NCBI GenBank assembly: GCA_035439445.1
Contig: DAORKG010000004.1
Coordinates: forward strand, 1 to 64,000
Length of the DNA: 64,000 nucleotides
Source: UBA4416 sp035439445
Lineage (GTDB): Bacteria > Bacteroidota > Bacteroidia > B-17B0 > Aurantibacillaceae
Direction: 5' to 3'
Notes under the pieces: generated by a model
What the model was told of the DNA's origin: nothing
Databases searched by the model: none
Seen by the model: the letters and a program-made list of their open reading frames with translations, nothing else
In this document: positions 42,801 to 49,689 of the stretch, in pieces
Numbering within the stretch: the first letter of the stretch is position 1
Layout of the letters: each line of letters starts with the position of its first letter
Translations under genes and position numbers: made by a program

Positions 42801-43259
42801 TTGAGGAGAGAAATAAATATAAGACTTAGCCAAAATGCTGACGGACAAATTAATGATGGATTAGATATTGCATTAATTTGTTACAATAAAACAAAATCAA
42901 CAATCGAGTATGTAAATGCAAACAGACCATTATATATTATTTCTAATGATGAACTGATTACATTAACCTCTGAAAATGTAAATATTGGAGGATATGCAGA
43001 TTTTGATAGCGTGATTCCTACTAAAACAATTACCCTAAAAAAGGACGACCTTTTGTTTTTATTTACCGATGGAATTACCGATCAGTTTGGTGGAGATAGA
43101 AATAAAAAATATAATCCTGCCAGATTACGTCAGTTTTTATTAATGAACAATCATTTATCATTACCTGAACTGAAGGAAAAATTGACAAAAGAAATTTCTG
43201 ACTGGCAGAGCTCTTATGAGCAAACAGATGATATTTTATTTATTGGATTAAAAGTATAG
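39840..43259 (+). CDS. periplasmic beta-propeller sensor with SpoIIE-type phosphatase (TTG start)
   Basis: This 1139-residue protein has a signal peptide, then two-component-regulator propeller repeats (about 25-700; units such as NLWLGTNYGLSKFNGKTF) and a Y_Y_Y domain (about 755-818, YKLIGYDKDWIQLFSSNEITYRNLPSGDY). A membrane span follows (about 828-846), a coiled coil (about 855-890), and a PP2C/SpoIIE phosphatase domain (about 900-1139, with VAVVDCTGHGVPGAFMSLI and FLFTDGITDQFGG, both metal-binding). In most relatives the propeller is followed by a histidine kinase; here the output is dephosphorylation, probably of an anti-sigma or STAS-type protein. Confidence 0.88.
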   Translation: MKTNHYVILLVLISSLMGFSQKMNLQKFSVKDGLIQSTVKYIEQDQYGNLWLGTNYGLSKFNGKTFENFTTTNGLPSNEISSLLFSNDILFIGTRKGFCAYTGSKIDSRDIYKKINGNVKKILEDKGVLHIITSRGYYLLDVTKPNYKLDSIAIPNITSQGPTDAEFDEDGNLWISTNKKGLFFIEKTISTKIPKFVLIQNSVASTTIKNKLVRIVNFNSSNLFKSDAIYSIEFDRRKNLLVSDWGNGLAEIKFDFINSAGFSANYLNLDSIVSGIDNILRFINIQKDDEGNIYLATDGFGYLKVPLDKNTNENTFNKREISWLSNGQGFFGNNPLCFKQDKFQNLWVGTLNDGLVVVNNKSSLSYNQKSGLEEEKVISVFKSSDSSIWTGTYGGGAFKYKNKKFTRCFWEQGISESIIKSICEDNNGNIILGTVGGGLSIISKENTSKQLQVTKAISETNNLSSNFVSYVYKASNGAIWVGFQGASKIDRVIINKDFTFSITSFPITELYSFNVSCILEDDENNIWITSNEGVWKLNPKTGYVNNENAIFKNVQTIAKDWNGNMWLGTSDVGTIILKNKLQVRYFEKGQTNTFEKIATKDGISSNCINTILMTENVVWFITNNGINELKIDTYLNKIKEIKSYNKGQGFASYDNKSNTAVFDDNGFIWIGSVEGLTQYQNINDNEKLASQIPVTVFINSILIENKQIDWTDSSLFSSGDYSALSFDGYYNWYKMPKDLKLDYTHNSIQFILNTDNIAEQKQMNYSYKLIGYDKDWIQLFSSNEITYRNLPSGDYSLVIKASLSNDFSNSKEYTYHFSITPPFWLTKTFYLFVGLCFIAFLYFFIVNREKRLKRDKQKLELQVKARTSEIENKKKEIELQNVLIQGINKDLTDSIKYAQRIQQTILPNTNVLSDYFSDYCLFYKPRNIVSGDYYWIKEINDLIYVAVVDCTGHGVPGAFMSLISSSILNESVDENISHHSPAKMLEFLRREINIRLSQNADGQINDGLDIALICYNKTKSTIEYVNANRPLYIISNDELITLTSENVNIGGYADFDSVIPTKTITLKKDDLLFLFTDGITDQFGGDRNKKYNPARLRQFLLMNNHLSLPELKEKLTKEISDWQSSYEQTDDILFIGLKV

Positions 43260-43282
43260 TCCTTTTTTATTACATTTAGTAT

Positions 43283-45322
43283 GTGATAAATTTTAAATCA
43301 ATTCCCTTTTTTAAAATTTTACTTCCCTATTGCGTGGGGATTTTAGTGGCCTTATACACTAACATATATCAAAAGAATCACCTTATTTTTTTCGTTTCTT
43401 TTTCTTTTTTAGTATTGACCTTTTTATTTCAAAAATTTTATAAGTCAAATTTATTACTAACCAAAAAACTGTTTATTCTTTCTGTAAATATTTTTTTGTT
43501 TTTTCTGGCATTTGAATCTAGTTTCTTTTACTGTGACAAAAATAACCCAAGCCATTACTCTAATTTTTTGAATCATCAACATCAGCAGTTTGAGGCTATT
43601 ATTGACGAAATTCCAATTGTTTCAGAACAAACCATTAAACTTTATGTTACTGTAAATGCTATTGATGACCATACAAAATGGCATTACGCAACAGGAAAAA
43701 CAATTGTTTATGTGAGGCAAGATTCATCTATAAAACTAAATGTTGGAGATAAATTACTTATTCGTTCAAGATTTAGCTATTTAACTGAACCTAAAAACCC
43801 CAATGAATTTAACTACAAGGAGTTTTTGGAAAGTAAAAACATATATCATACTGTTTTTGCACAAAGTAAAAACACGAGCGTTATAAATGAGAGAGCTAGA
43901 TTTCATTATTCTAAAATTGGAGTTTATATAAAATCACGATTGGTCTCCATACTTCGTTATAGCGGGTTATCTCAAGAAGCATTTTCTATTTGCTCAGCTT
44001 TATTGGTTGGTTACGATGATGAAATTGACAGCGATATAATACAAAGTTTTTCGCATTCTGGTACTTTACATATTCTATCAGTTTCAGGGATGCATACGGG
44101 AGTATTATATGCTGTTTTAATATTTCTATTTTCTCTGTTTGACAAATATGATAATTACAAGAAGACGAAATTTGCTTTCGTCATGTTGTTTTTATGGTTA
44201 TTTGTCCTTGTAACCGGATTTTCTCCCTCTATCCTTAGAGCTGCTATTATGCTTAGTTTGGTTTTGTTTGGTAAAACATTTTATAAGCAAGGAAATTCTT
44301 ATAATACACTTCTATTATCGGCTTTTATAATATTGTTATTCAATCCATATCTCATAAAAGATGTGGGGTTTTTATTGAGTTATAGTGCTGTTTTTGGCAT
44401 CATGTACTTATATCCTAAACTTCAAAGATTGTATGTATTTGATAATAGAATATTACAAACTTCATGGTCTGGTGTTTTAATGTCGGTTTCAGCAACATTT
44501 TTTACATTACCTATATCACTATATTTTTTTCATCAATTTCCATTATGGTTTGTGTTTTCAAACATGATTATCATTCCCATTAGCCTTTTAATAATGGGCG
44601 CTTCTGCGTTAATTTTAGTGTTCTTTAAAATTGCAATTGTAAGTAATATATTAGTTTACATCATAAATATATTTACAGCATTCATGTTATGGCTTGCTCA
44701 ATTAACAGATAATCCAACTTATGGCTATATTGATTTTATTTCTTTTTCAAAAACTGATTTTTGTTTTTTAACGGCCACACTTATTCTGTTTTTAATTTTT
44801 ATATCAACTAAAAGCTACAAACAGGTTGTAGTGTTTGGTTTATTAATCATATCATGGATTAGCTCATCAGTTATAATTAATTACAACAACTCGCATCAAA
44901 AAGAGTTGGTAGTGTTCCACGTTAAACAGCAATCTGTTTTTGCATTAAGAGTAGGACATACGGTTTATGGTAATTTTAAAAACATACCGAAAAAAGATTT
45001 TGAAAGATATGTAAAACCATATTTATTAAATTATTCCAATTTAAAATTAGTAGCAGCAGATGCAGATGCATTTAAAACAGATTCGGTATTAATTTTAAGG
45101 AACTACTCCAATTCCAATTTACAGGATTTAAATCCTAATGTTGTTTTAGTTAGTCACGATAAGCCCATTGAGCTCGTAACTAATCATAAAACTAAACCAA
45201 TTGTTATTGCTGATTGTTCTAACAGTTATAAATTTGTAAAGAAATTAAAAAAGCAATGCGCTCAGTTTGATATACCGTTTTACTCGGTAAAAGAAAATGG
45301 TGCGTTTAAAGTAAATTTGTAG
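43283..45322 (+). CDS. comEC: ComEC/Rec2-family protein (GTG start)
   Basis: The 679-residue membrane protein has an N-terminal OB-like soluble part (about 95-190), then the competence domain with SFSHSGTLHILSVSGMHTGVLYAVLIFLF, TGFSPSILRAAIML and many transmembrane helices. In Gram-positive competent bacteria ComEC is the inner-membrane DNA channel. The C-terminal soluble part (about 545-679) has no metallo-beta-lactamase His motif, as in many Bacteroidota members. The frame opens with GTG; an ATG two bases earlier is out of frame and followed by a stop. The next gene begins four bases on. Confidence 0.85.
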   Translation: MINFKSIPFFKILLPYCVGILVALYTNIYQKNHLIFFVSFSFLVLTFLFQKFYKSNLLLTKKLFILSVNIFLFFLAFESSFFYCDKNNPSHYSNFLNHQHQQFEAIIDEIPIVSEQTIKLYVTVNAIDDHTKWHYATGKTIVYVRQDSSIKLNVGDKLLIRSRFSYLTEPKNPNEFNYKEFLESKNIYHTVFAQSKNTSVINERARFHYSKIGVYIKSRLVSILRYSGLSQEAFSICSALLVGYDDEIDSDIIQSFSHSGTLHILSVSGMHTGVLYAVLIFLFSLFDKYDNYKKTKFAFVMLFLWLFVLVTGFSPSILRAAIMLSLVLFGKTFYKQGNSYNTLLLSAFIILLFNPYLIKDVGFLLSYSAVFGIMYLYPKLQRLYVFDNRILQTSWSGVLMSVSATFFTLPISLYFFHQFPLWFVFSNMIIIPISLLIMGASALILVFFKIAIVSNILVYIINIFTAFMLWLAQLTDNPTYGYIDFISFSKTDFCFLTATLILFLIFISTKSYKQVVVFGLLIISWISSSVIINYNNSHQKELVVFHVKQQSVFALRVGHTVYGNFKNIPKKDFERYVKPYLLNYSNLKLVAADADAFKTDSVLILRNYSNSNLQDLNPNVVLVSHDKPIELVTNHKTKPIVIADCSNSYKFVKKLKKQCAQFDIPFYSVKENGAFKVNL

Positions 45323-45325
45323 GAA

Positions 45326-46315
45326 ATGAAACTAAGAATAGGAGATAAGGTAAGATTTTTAAACGAAGTAGGGGAGGGAACCATTACTCGCTTTAAAGAT
45401 AAAGAAACGGTTTTTGTTGAAATGGAAGATGGTTTCGAAATACCATATCTTAGCAAACATCTAGTCCCTGTTCATACGGAATTGATTCTAAATCCTGAAG
45501 TAGAAAACATGGAATTAGAATTAGAAACGATTTTATCTGATTCAATTTATTTTATCATTGAGCCTGATCATGAAATTCCTGCTTTAGTTACAGATTACAA
45601 ATTTTATTTATTTAACTCTTCATCTTATAATGTATTATTTTCATACTCTGTAAAAGATGACGAATATTTTCAAACCTTAAAACACGGAGAACTTGGCGCA
45701 TATCAAAAAGTATTTTTAAAACAAGTAAAGAAAAACTTTTTTAAAGAATATGCTTATCACAAAATCGAATGTTTGTTTTATAAAAACATGCATTACAAAT
45801 CTCAAATACCTTTGGCTGAGATTTTATACATTAATGATAAAATCATGTCTCAATCAACTTTAATTCAGCATAATGAATTTAAGTTTCCTGTTTATGCCTA
45901 CATTTTAAAAGATAATTTTTTAGATAAAGAAGTCATTGAAAAAACATTGACGATGGAAGACATGACCCGTTTAAAATCTATTAAGGAATTTAAGCAGCCA
46001 CAAAAAACATCAGTTGCTAAGCAACGTATAAAAGATTTAACCAAAGAAATTGATTTACATATTGAAGAGTTAATTGATTCACATAAAAACTTGACTAATT
46101 ACGAAATCCTATCCATACAACTAGAACGTTTTGAAAAAGAATTGCAATATGCTTTAAGCAATGGCATTAAAAAATTAATAGTGATTCATGGAGTTGGAAA
46201 TGGAAAACTGAAACAAGAGATATTAGCGATTTTAAAAACAGTAGATGGCATTGAATATTTTGATGCGTCATATAAAGACTATGGTTACGGCGCCACGGAA
46301 ATAAGAATATTTTAA
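45326..46315 (+). CDS. DUF2027 plus Smr-domain protein
   Basis: The 329-residue protein begins with a DUF2027-like domain (IGDKVRFLNEVGEGTITRFKDKETVFVEMEDGFEIPY) and ends in an Smr domain (about 245-329) with IDLHIEELIDSH, IKKLIVIHGVGNGKLK and a GYGATEIRIF end. The family His in IDLH and HGxG motif are present. Smr domains often have nicking endonuclease activity in MutS2 or act in ribosome collision sensing. No MutS part is present here. It is probably co-transcribed with comEC. Confidence 0.85.
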   Translation: MKLRIGDKVRFLNEVGEGTITRFKDKETVFVEMEDGFEIPYLSKHLVPVHTELILNPEVENMELELETILSDSIYFIIEPDHEIPALVTDYKFYLFNSSSYNVLFSYSVKDDEYFQTLKHGELGAYQKVFLKQVKKNFFKEYAYHKIECLFYKNMHYKSQIPLAEILYINDKIMSQSTLIQHNEFKFPVYAYILKDNFLDKEVIEKTLTMEDMTRLKSIKEFKQPQKTSVAKQRIKDLTKEIDLHIEELIDSHKNLTNYEILSIQLERFEKELQYALSNGIKKLIVIHGVGNGKLKQEILAILKTVDGIEYFDASYKDYGYGATEIRIF

Positions 46316-46316
46316 A

Positions 46317-46350
46317 TTAAAAAGCCTTGTAAATTTACAAGGCTTTTTAA
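46317..46350. terminator. bidirectional intrinsic terminator
   Basis: A perfect 34-base palindrome (arms 46317-46333 and 46334-46350, core AAGCCTTGTAAATTTACAAG) with A/T runs separates the Smr gene from the convergent kbl gene. Confidence 0.92.
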
Positions 46351-46364
46351 TTATGTTATTAGTT

Positions 46365-47555
46365 TTACTTAATCACGCCTAATTCTTTTCCAACCTTTTC
46401 AAAAGCAGCTAATGCTTTATCTAAATGTTCTTGAGTATGGCCAGCGGATAATTGCACACGAATACGAGCTTGTCCTTTTGGAACTACCGGGAAGAAGAAT
46501 CCAATTACATAAATGCCTTCTTGTAATAATTTATCGGCAAACACTTGCGATAATTTAGCATCGTATAACATCACCGGTACAATTGCAGAATCACCTTCTT
46601 TAAACTCTAAACCAATTTGCTTTAATCCCTTTTTAAAGTAATTAATGTTCCACTCTAATTTATCACGCAACTCAGTAGTTTCGCTCAACATGTCAAATAC
46701 AGCTATACTGGCACCAACAATACTAGGAGCTAGTGAGTTGGAAAATAAATAGGGACGAGAACGTTGTCTTAAAATTTCAATAATTTCTTTTTTACCGGTT
46801 GTAAATCCTCCCATGGCACCACCTAATGCTTTACCTAATGTTCCGGTAATAATATCTACACGATTCATCACATTTTTCAACTCTACTGTTCCACGACCTG
46901 TTTTGCCAATAAATCCGCTAGCGTGACTTTCATCTACCATCACTAAAGCATTGTATTTATCTGCCAAATCACAAATTTTATCCAAAGGAGCTACAAAGCC
47001 ATCCATACTAAATACACCATCTGTTACAATGATACGGTAACGTTGTGCTTGAGCTTTTTTTAATTGCTCTTCCAAATCTGCCATATCACAGTTTTTGTAA
47101 CGGTAACGTTGTGCTTTACATAAACGCACCCCGTCAATAATAGATGCGTGATTTAGCTCGTCAGAAATGATAGCGTCTTCTTCGCCAAATAATGGCTCAA
47201 AAACACCACCATTGGCGTCAAAAGCAGCAGCGTATAATATAGTATCTTCTTGCCCTAAGAAGTTTGCAATCTTTTTTTCTAATGTTTTATGTATATCCTG
47301 TGTCCCGCAAATGAAACGTACAGATGACATGCCGTAGCCATGAGTATCTAGTGCGTTTTTAGCTCCTTCAATTACTTTTGGATGAGATGATAAACCCAAG
47401 TAGTTGTTGGCACAAAAAATAATCACTTCTTTCCCATCGCTTACTTTAACAGCAGCGCCTTGTGGAGTAATAATTACACGCTCTTTTTTAAATAAGCCGT
47501 TTGATTCTATTTCGTTTAACTGGTCTTGTAGATGTTTTTGAAAATTGCCGTACAT
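46365..47555 (-). CDS. kbl: glycine C-acetyltransferase (2-amino-3-ketobutyrate CoA ligase)
   Basis: Kbl is a pyridoxal-phosphate enzyme of threonine breakdown that splits 2-amino-3-oxobutyrate to glycine and acetyl-CoA. The 396-residue protein has FCANNYLGLSSHPKVIEGA, SVRFICGTQDIHKTLE, the VMVDESHASGFIGKTGRG motif and the PLP Lys in ITGTLGKALGGAMGGF. Length fits Kbl better than the larger serine palmitoyltransferases or BioF, although these share the fold. It stands alone; threonine dehydrogenase is not in the window. Confidence 0.9.
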   Translation of the reverse strand: MYGNFQKHLQDQLNEIESNGLFKKERVIITPQGAAVKVSDGKEVIIFCANNYLGLSSHPKVIEGAKNALDTHGYGMSSVRFICGTQDIHKTLEKKIANFLGQEDTILYAAAFDANGGVFEPLFGEEDAIISDELNHASIIDGVRLCKAQRYRYKNCDMADLEEQLKKAQAQRYRIIVTDGVFSMDGFVAPLDKICDLADKYNALVMVDESHASGFIGKTGRGTVELKNVMNRVDIITGTLGKALGGAMGGFTTGKKEIIEILRQRSRPYLFSNSLAPSIVGASIAVFDMLSETTELRDKLEWNINYFKKGLKQIGLEFKEGDSAIVPVMLYDAKLSQVFADKLLQEGIYVIGFFFPVVPKGQARIRVQLSAGHTQEHLDKALAAFEKVGKELGVIK

Positions 47556-47647
47556 AGTATTGGGTTTTAATGAGCTACAAATTAAAAAAATATTAAGGAA
47601 TTTTGAGGTTTTTTAGGCTTAAATAATATACAAATTGTAAAATTTCG

Positions 47648-47655
47648 TATATTTG
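47648..47655 (+). promoter_or_regulatory. copied -7 box upstream of the broken tRNA copy
   Basis: TATATTTG lies ten bases before the broken tRNA-Leu 5' end, exactly as at the intact gene (48040-48047). No TTG is found at -33 spacing here, so the copied promoter is probably incomplete. Confidence 0.5.
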
Positions 47656-47665
47656 ACATCCTAAC

Positions 47666-47705
47666 GCGCATGTGGCGTTCCCGATAGCTATCGGGATGGT
47701 AGCCG
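47666..47705 (+). pseudogene. broken 5' copy of tRNA-Leu carrying a palindrome
   Basis: The segment GCGCATGTGGCGT (47666-47678) is identical to the first 13 bases of the intact tRNA-Leu at 48058, and TGGTAGCCG (47697-47705) matches its next D-arm part. Between them AAT of the D-loop is replaced by the 18-base perfect palindrome TCCCGATAGCTATCGGGA. The anticodon arm and the rest are missing. It cannot be a functional tRNA. It lies 24 bases before the GIY-YIG start codon. Confidence 0.85.
47679..47696. repeat. 18-base perfect palindrome within the broken tRNA copy
   Basis: TCCCGATAGCTATCGGGA is its own reverse complement. I recognise the core CCCGATAGCTATCGGG as a palindrome frequent in Bacteroidota genomes. 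In this window it occurs only here. Confidence 0.75.
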
Positions 47706-47729
47706 TTTCCGAATCCAAATTATATTTTC

Positions 47730-48014
47730 ATGGCTCATGTTTACATTTTGTATTCAGAAAATTTAAATAAGTACTACATTGGAAGCTGTTTAAATCTTAT
47801 GGAAAGATTGCAGGATCATAAGTCAAAGAAGTTTCCAGGTTGTTTCACATCTAAAGATAATAGTTGGGCTTTGTTTTTCGAAATTCCGAATTTATCATAT
47901 AAACAAGCCAGAAATATTGAGAGTCATATAAAAGCAATGAAAAGCTCCACGTATATTAAAAATCTTGTAAACTACCCTGAAATGCTAGAAAAACTGAAAG
48001 AGAAGTTTGTATAA
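47730..48014 (+). CDS. small GIY-YIG nuclease-family protein
   Basis: The 94-residue protein is a stand-alone GIY-YIG domain of the UvrC/UPF0213-like type. It shows VYILYSENLNKYYIG (the two motif strands), Arg in MERLQDHKS as the catalytic Arg, and Glu in QARNIESHIKAMKS as the metal-binding Glu, so the site seems intact. It lies between a broken and an intact tRNA-Leu sequence, which suggests a small mobile or homing-like cassette. Many small copies of such genes occur in Bacteroidota genomes without known function. The true start could also be a few codons later. No clear ribosome-binding site is seen. Confidence 0.85.
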   Translation: MAHVYILYSENLNKYYIGSCLNLMERLQDHKSKKFPGCFTSKDNSWALFFEIPNLSYKQARNIESHIKAMKSSTYIKNLVNYPEMLEKLKEKFV

Positions 48015-48016
48015 AG

Positions 48017-48047
48017 TTGTATAATTTAATAAACTTAATTATATTTG
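48017..48047 (+). promoter_or_regulatory. promoter of tRNA-Leu
   Basis: TTG at 48017-48019 and TATATTTG at 48040-48047 are separated by 20 bases, fitting the Bacteroidota -33/-7 promoter. The tRNA starts ten bases after the -7 box. Confidence 0.7.
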
Positions 48048-48057
48048 ATGCCCTAAA

Positions 48058-48137
48058 GCGCATGTGGCGTAATTGGTAGCCGCGCCAGACTTAGGATCTG
48101 GTCCGTGAGGGTGGGGGTTCGAGTCCCTTCATGCGCA
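48058..48137 (+). tRNA. tRNA-Leu (anticodon UAG)
   Basis: The cloverleaf is complete. The acceptor stem is GCGCATG (48058-48064) with CATGCGC (48130-48136). The D-arm is GCG...CGC with a GG in the loop, and the anticodon arm is CCAGA-CTTAGGA-TCTGG, giving anticodon TAG. The variable arm is long enough for leucine and the T-loop is TTCGAGT. Discriminator A follows; CCA is not encoded (the next bases are CAT). It has its own promoter and terminator and is immediately preceded by the GIY-YIG cassette. Confidence 0.95.
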
Positions 48138-48143
48138 CATAGC

Positions 48144-48175
48144 AAAAAAACCGCTGATTTTTCAGCGGTTTTTTT
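48144..48175. terminator. bidirectional intrinsic terminator
   Basis: AACCGCTGA (48149-48157) pairs with TCAGCGGTT (48162-48170), with A- and T-runs extending the stem. It ends the tRNA transcript and also serves the convergent LysR gene. Confidence 0.9.
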
Positions 48176-49151
48176 ATTTCTTTACTTTCATTTTACCTGA
48201 TTTTTGAGGCTTGGAACCTATTTCAATTGGTATTTCATCAATCCAAGAAAACTTATTTCTTAAAATATCATTTTTACTTTTTTTAAGATAATCGATATAA
48301 GCTTGTGCTACCGGAGACATTTTTTTGCTTTGTAACCAAATTAATTGCCATTGAGACTTAATAGGAAACCCAACTGTTGGTAGAATTTTTAAATCACCTG
48401 TCAATAAATCATTTCTTAAACCAATAAGTGGCATAATAGAATTACCTAAACCCGCTATCACAGCTTGTTTTACAGCTTCGTTTGTTGTAAGCTCCATTTT
48501 CTTTCTTATATTGATTTTATGCTTACTGAAATAGGATTCCATTACATGCCGTGTCCCTGATCCTTCCTCTCTATATATAAGAGGCATCTCTTTCAATTCA
48601 TTTTTACTAATGGTATGCTTTGGCAATTGTTCATTTCTACCTCCAACAACATATAAGTGATTTTCCATTAAGGTTTCTTTGAATACTTTAATGTCTCTGG
48701 GAACAACCGAAACTAAAGCAAAATCAACCTCGTTATTTTGTAAACTACTTATTACTTTGGACTTATTGGTCACATCCATTACCAAATCAATGCCTTCGTT
48801 TTCTTTCAGAAACTCGTTCAAAAAATACGGCATAACATATTTTCCCGTCGAAACAACAGAAATAACAAGCCTTCCGGTTAAAAAACCTTTGTAAGACATT
48901 GTTTTGTAATTGATAGCATATACTTCGTTTATGATTCTTTCTGCCATTCCATATATTTCTTTTCCAAAATCAGTAATATATAGTTGCCTTCCAATAACTT
49001 CAGTTAGCGGAATTTCAAACTGATCTTGTAAGTTTTTTAACTGAATGGAAACTGCCGGTTGACTCATGTATAACTCTTCTGCAGCTTTAGTTATACTTTT
49101 TGTTTGAACCACTTTAGCAAAAACCTGTAATTGATGTAAGGTATAATTCAT
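48174..49151 (-). CDS. LysR-family transcription regulator
   Basis: The 325-residue protein has an N-terminal winged helix-turn-helix (YTLHQLQVFAKVVQTKSITKAAEELYMSQPAVSIQLKNL) and a periplasmic-binding-like effector domain (about 90-300, GRLVISVVSTGKYVMPYFLNEFL). It is of the CbbR/CysB-like class, to which inorganic-carbon regulators also belong. It is divergent from the efflux operon, with a 108-base intergenic region, so it may control that operon, its own gene, or the bicarbonate-transporter gene at 56990 further down. The effector is unknown. Confidence 0.88.
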   Translation of the reverse strand: MNYTLHQLQVFAKVVQTKSITKAAEELYMSQPAVSIQLKNLQDQFEIPLTEVIGRQLYITDFGKEIYGMAERIINEVYAINYKTMSYKGFLTGRLVISVVSTGKYVMPYFLNEFLKENEGIDLVMDVTNKSKVISSLQNNEVDFALVSVVPRDIKVFKETLMENHLYVVGGRNEQLPKHTISKNELKEMPLIYREEGSGTRHVMESYFSKHKINIRKKMELTTNEAVKQAVIAGLGNSIMPLIGLRNDLLTGDLKILPTVGFPIKSQWQLIWLQSKKMSPVAQAYIDYLKKSKNDILRNKFSWIDEIPIEIGSKPQKSGKMKVKK

Positions 49152-49208
49152 AAAAATATTTTATGTTAACGATAACAAATATAAATATAAATTATATTAC
49201 CATGTTAG

Positions 49209-49216
49209 TAAATTTG
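49209..49216 (+). promoter_or_regulatory. -7 box upstream of the efflux operon
   Basis: TAAATTTG matches the Bacteroidota -7 consensus, 49 bases before the ATG at 49266. No -33 TTG is visible, as expected if an activator such as the divergent LysR protein is needed. Confidence 0.5.
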
Positions 49217-49265
49217 TGACGTCTTATCTAAACTCTAGTTTTTGTAAAAACTAAAGGAATTGATT

Positions 49266-49616
49266 ATGAATAAAGTGATAGTATATACTCTGATTAGTCT
49301 TTTTACAATTCTTTTTGTAGGAGAATCGGATTATCACTATTTACATTCAAATAAGAAATCACACCACAATTCTCAAGTAGAACTTAGTAGTTCAATTACT
49401 CAGCATTCATTTTTCAGCCTTGATTTTATAAACGAATCTGAAGATGACTATCATGATAATAAATTATTCAATGTTATTAGTAACATTTTTGGAATAAACT
49501 ATTTCAGGTTCCATCCGGAAAAACACATTAATAGATTGTTTTTAAAACATTTTACTGTTTTATCTTTATATCAGGGCGTTCCTATTTACGCTTGCCTTGG
49601 AAATTTCAGATTGTAG
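49266..49616 (+). CDS. small exported protein of unknown function leading the efflux operon
   Basis: I start at the second ATG (49266), because AAAGGA at 49252-49257 gives eight bases of spacing to it and only two to the ATG at 49260. The 116-residue product has a hydrophobic N-terminus (VIVYTLISLFTILFVG), a His-rich stretch (DYHYLHSNKKSHHNS) and acidic, aromatic segments. It is probably exported or anchored. No family is recognised. It precedes the RND adaptor by 73 bases and shares its promoter. A metal- or ligand-linked role for the pump is only a guess from the histidines. Confidence 0.6.
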   Translation: MNKVIVYTLISLFTILFVGESDYHYLHSNKKSHHNSQVELSSSITQHSFFSLDFINESEDDYHDNKLFNVISNIFGINYFRFHPEKHINRLFLKHFTVLSLYQGVPIYACLGNFRL

Positions 49617-49689
49617 AAATTCCCTCTATAGCCATCAGCTATTCAGCAAAATCAACATTTATTTATAGTTAAAATTAAATCATTTTATT

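Noticed and set aside
47666..47705. Second functional tRNA-Leu gene
   Set aside because: Only the acceptor 5' strand and part of the D-arm are present. The anticodon, variable and T arms are missing, so it is listed as a broken copy.
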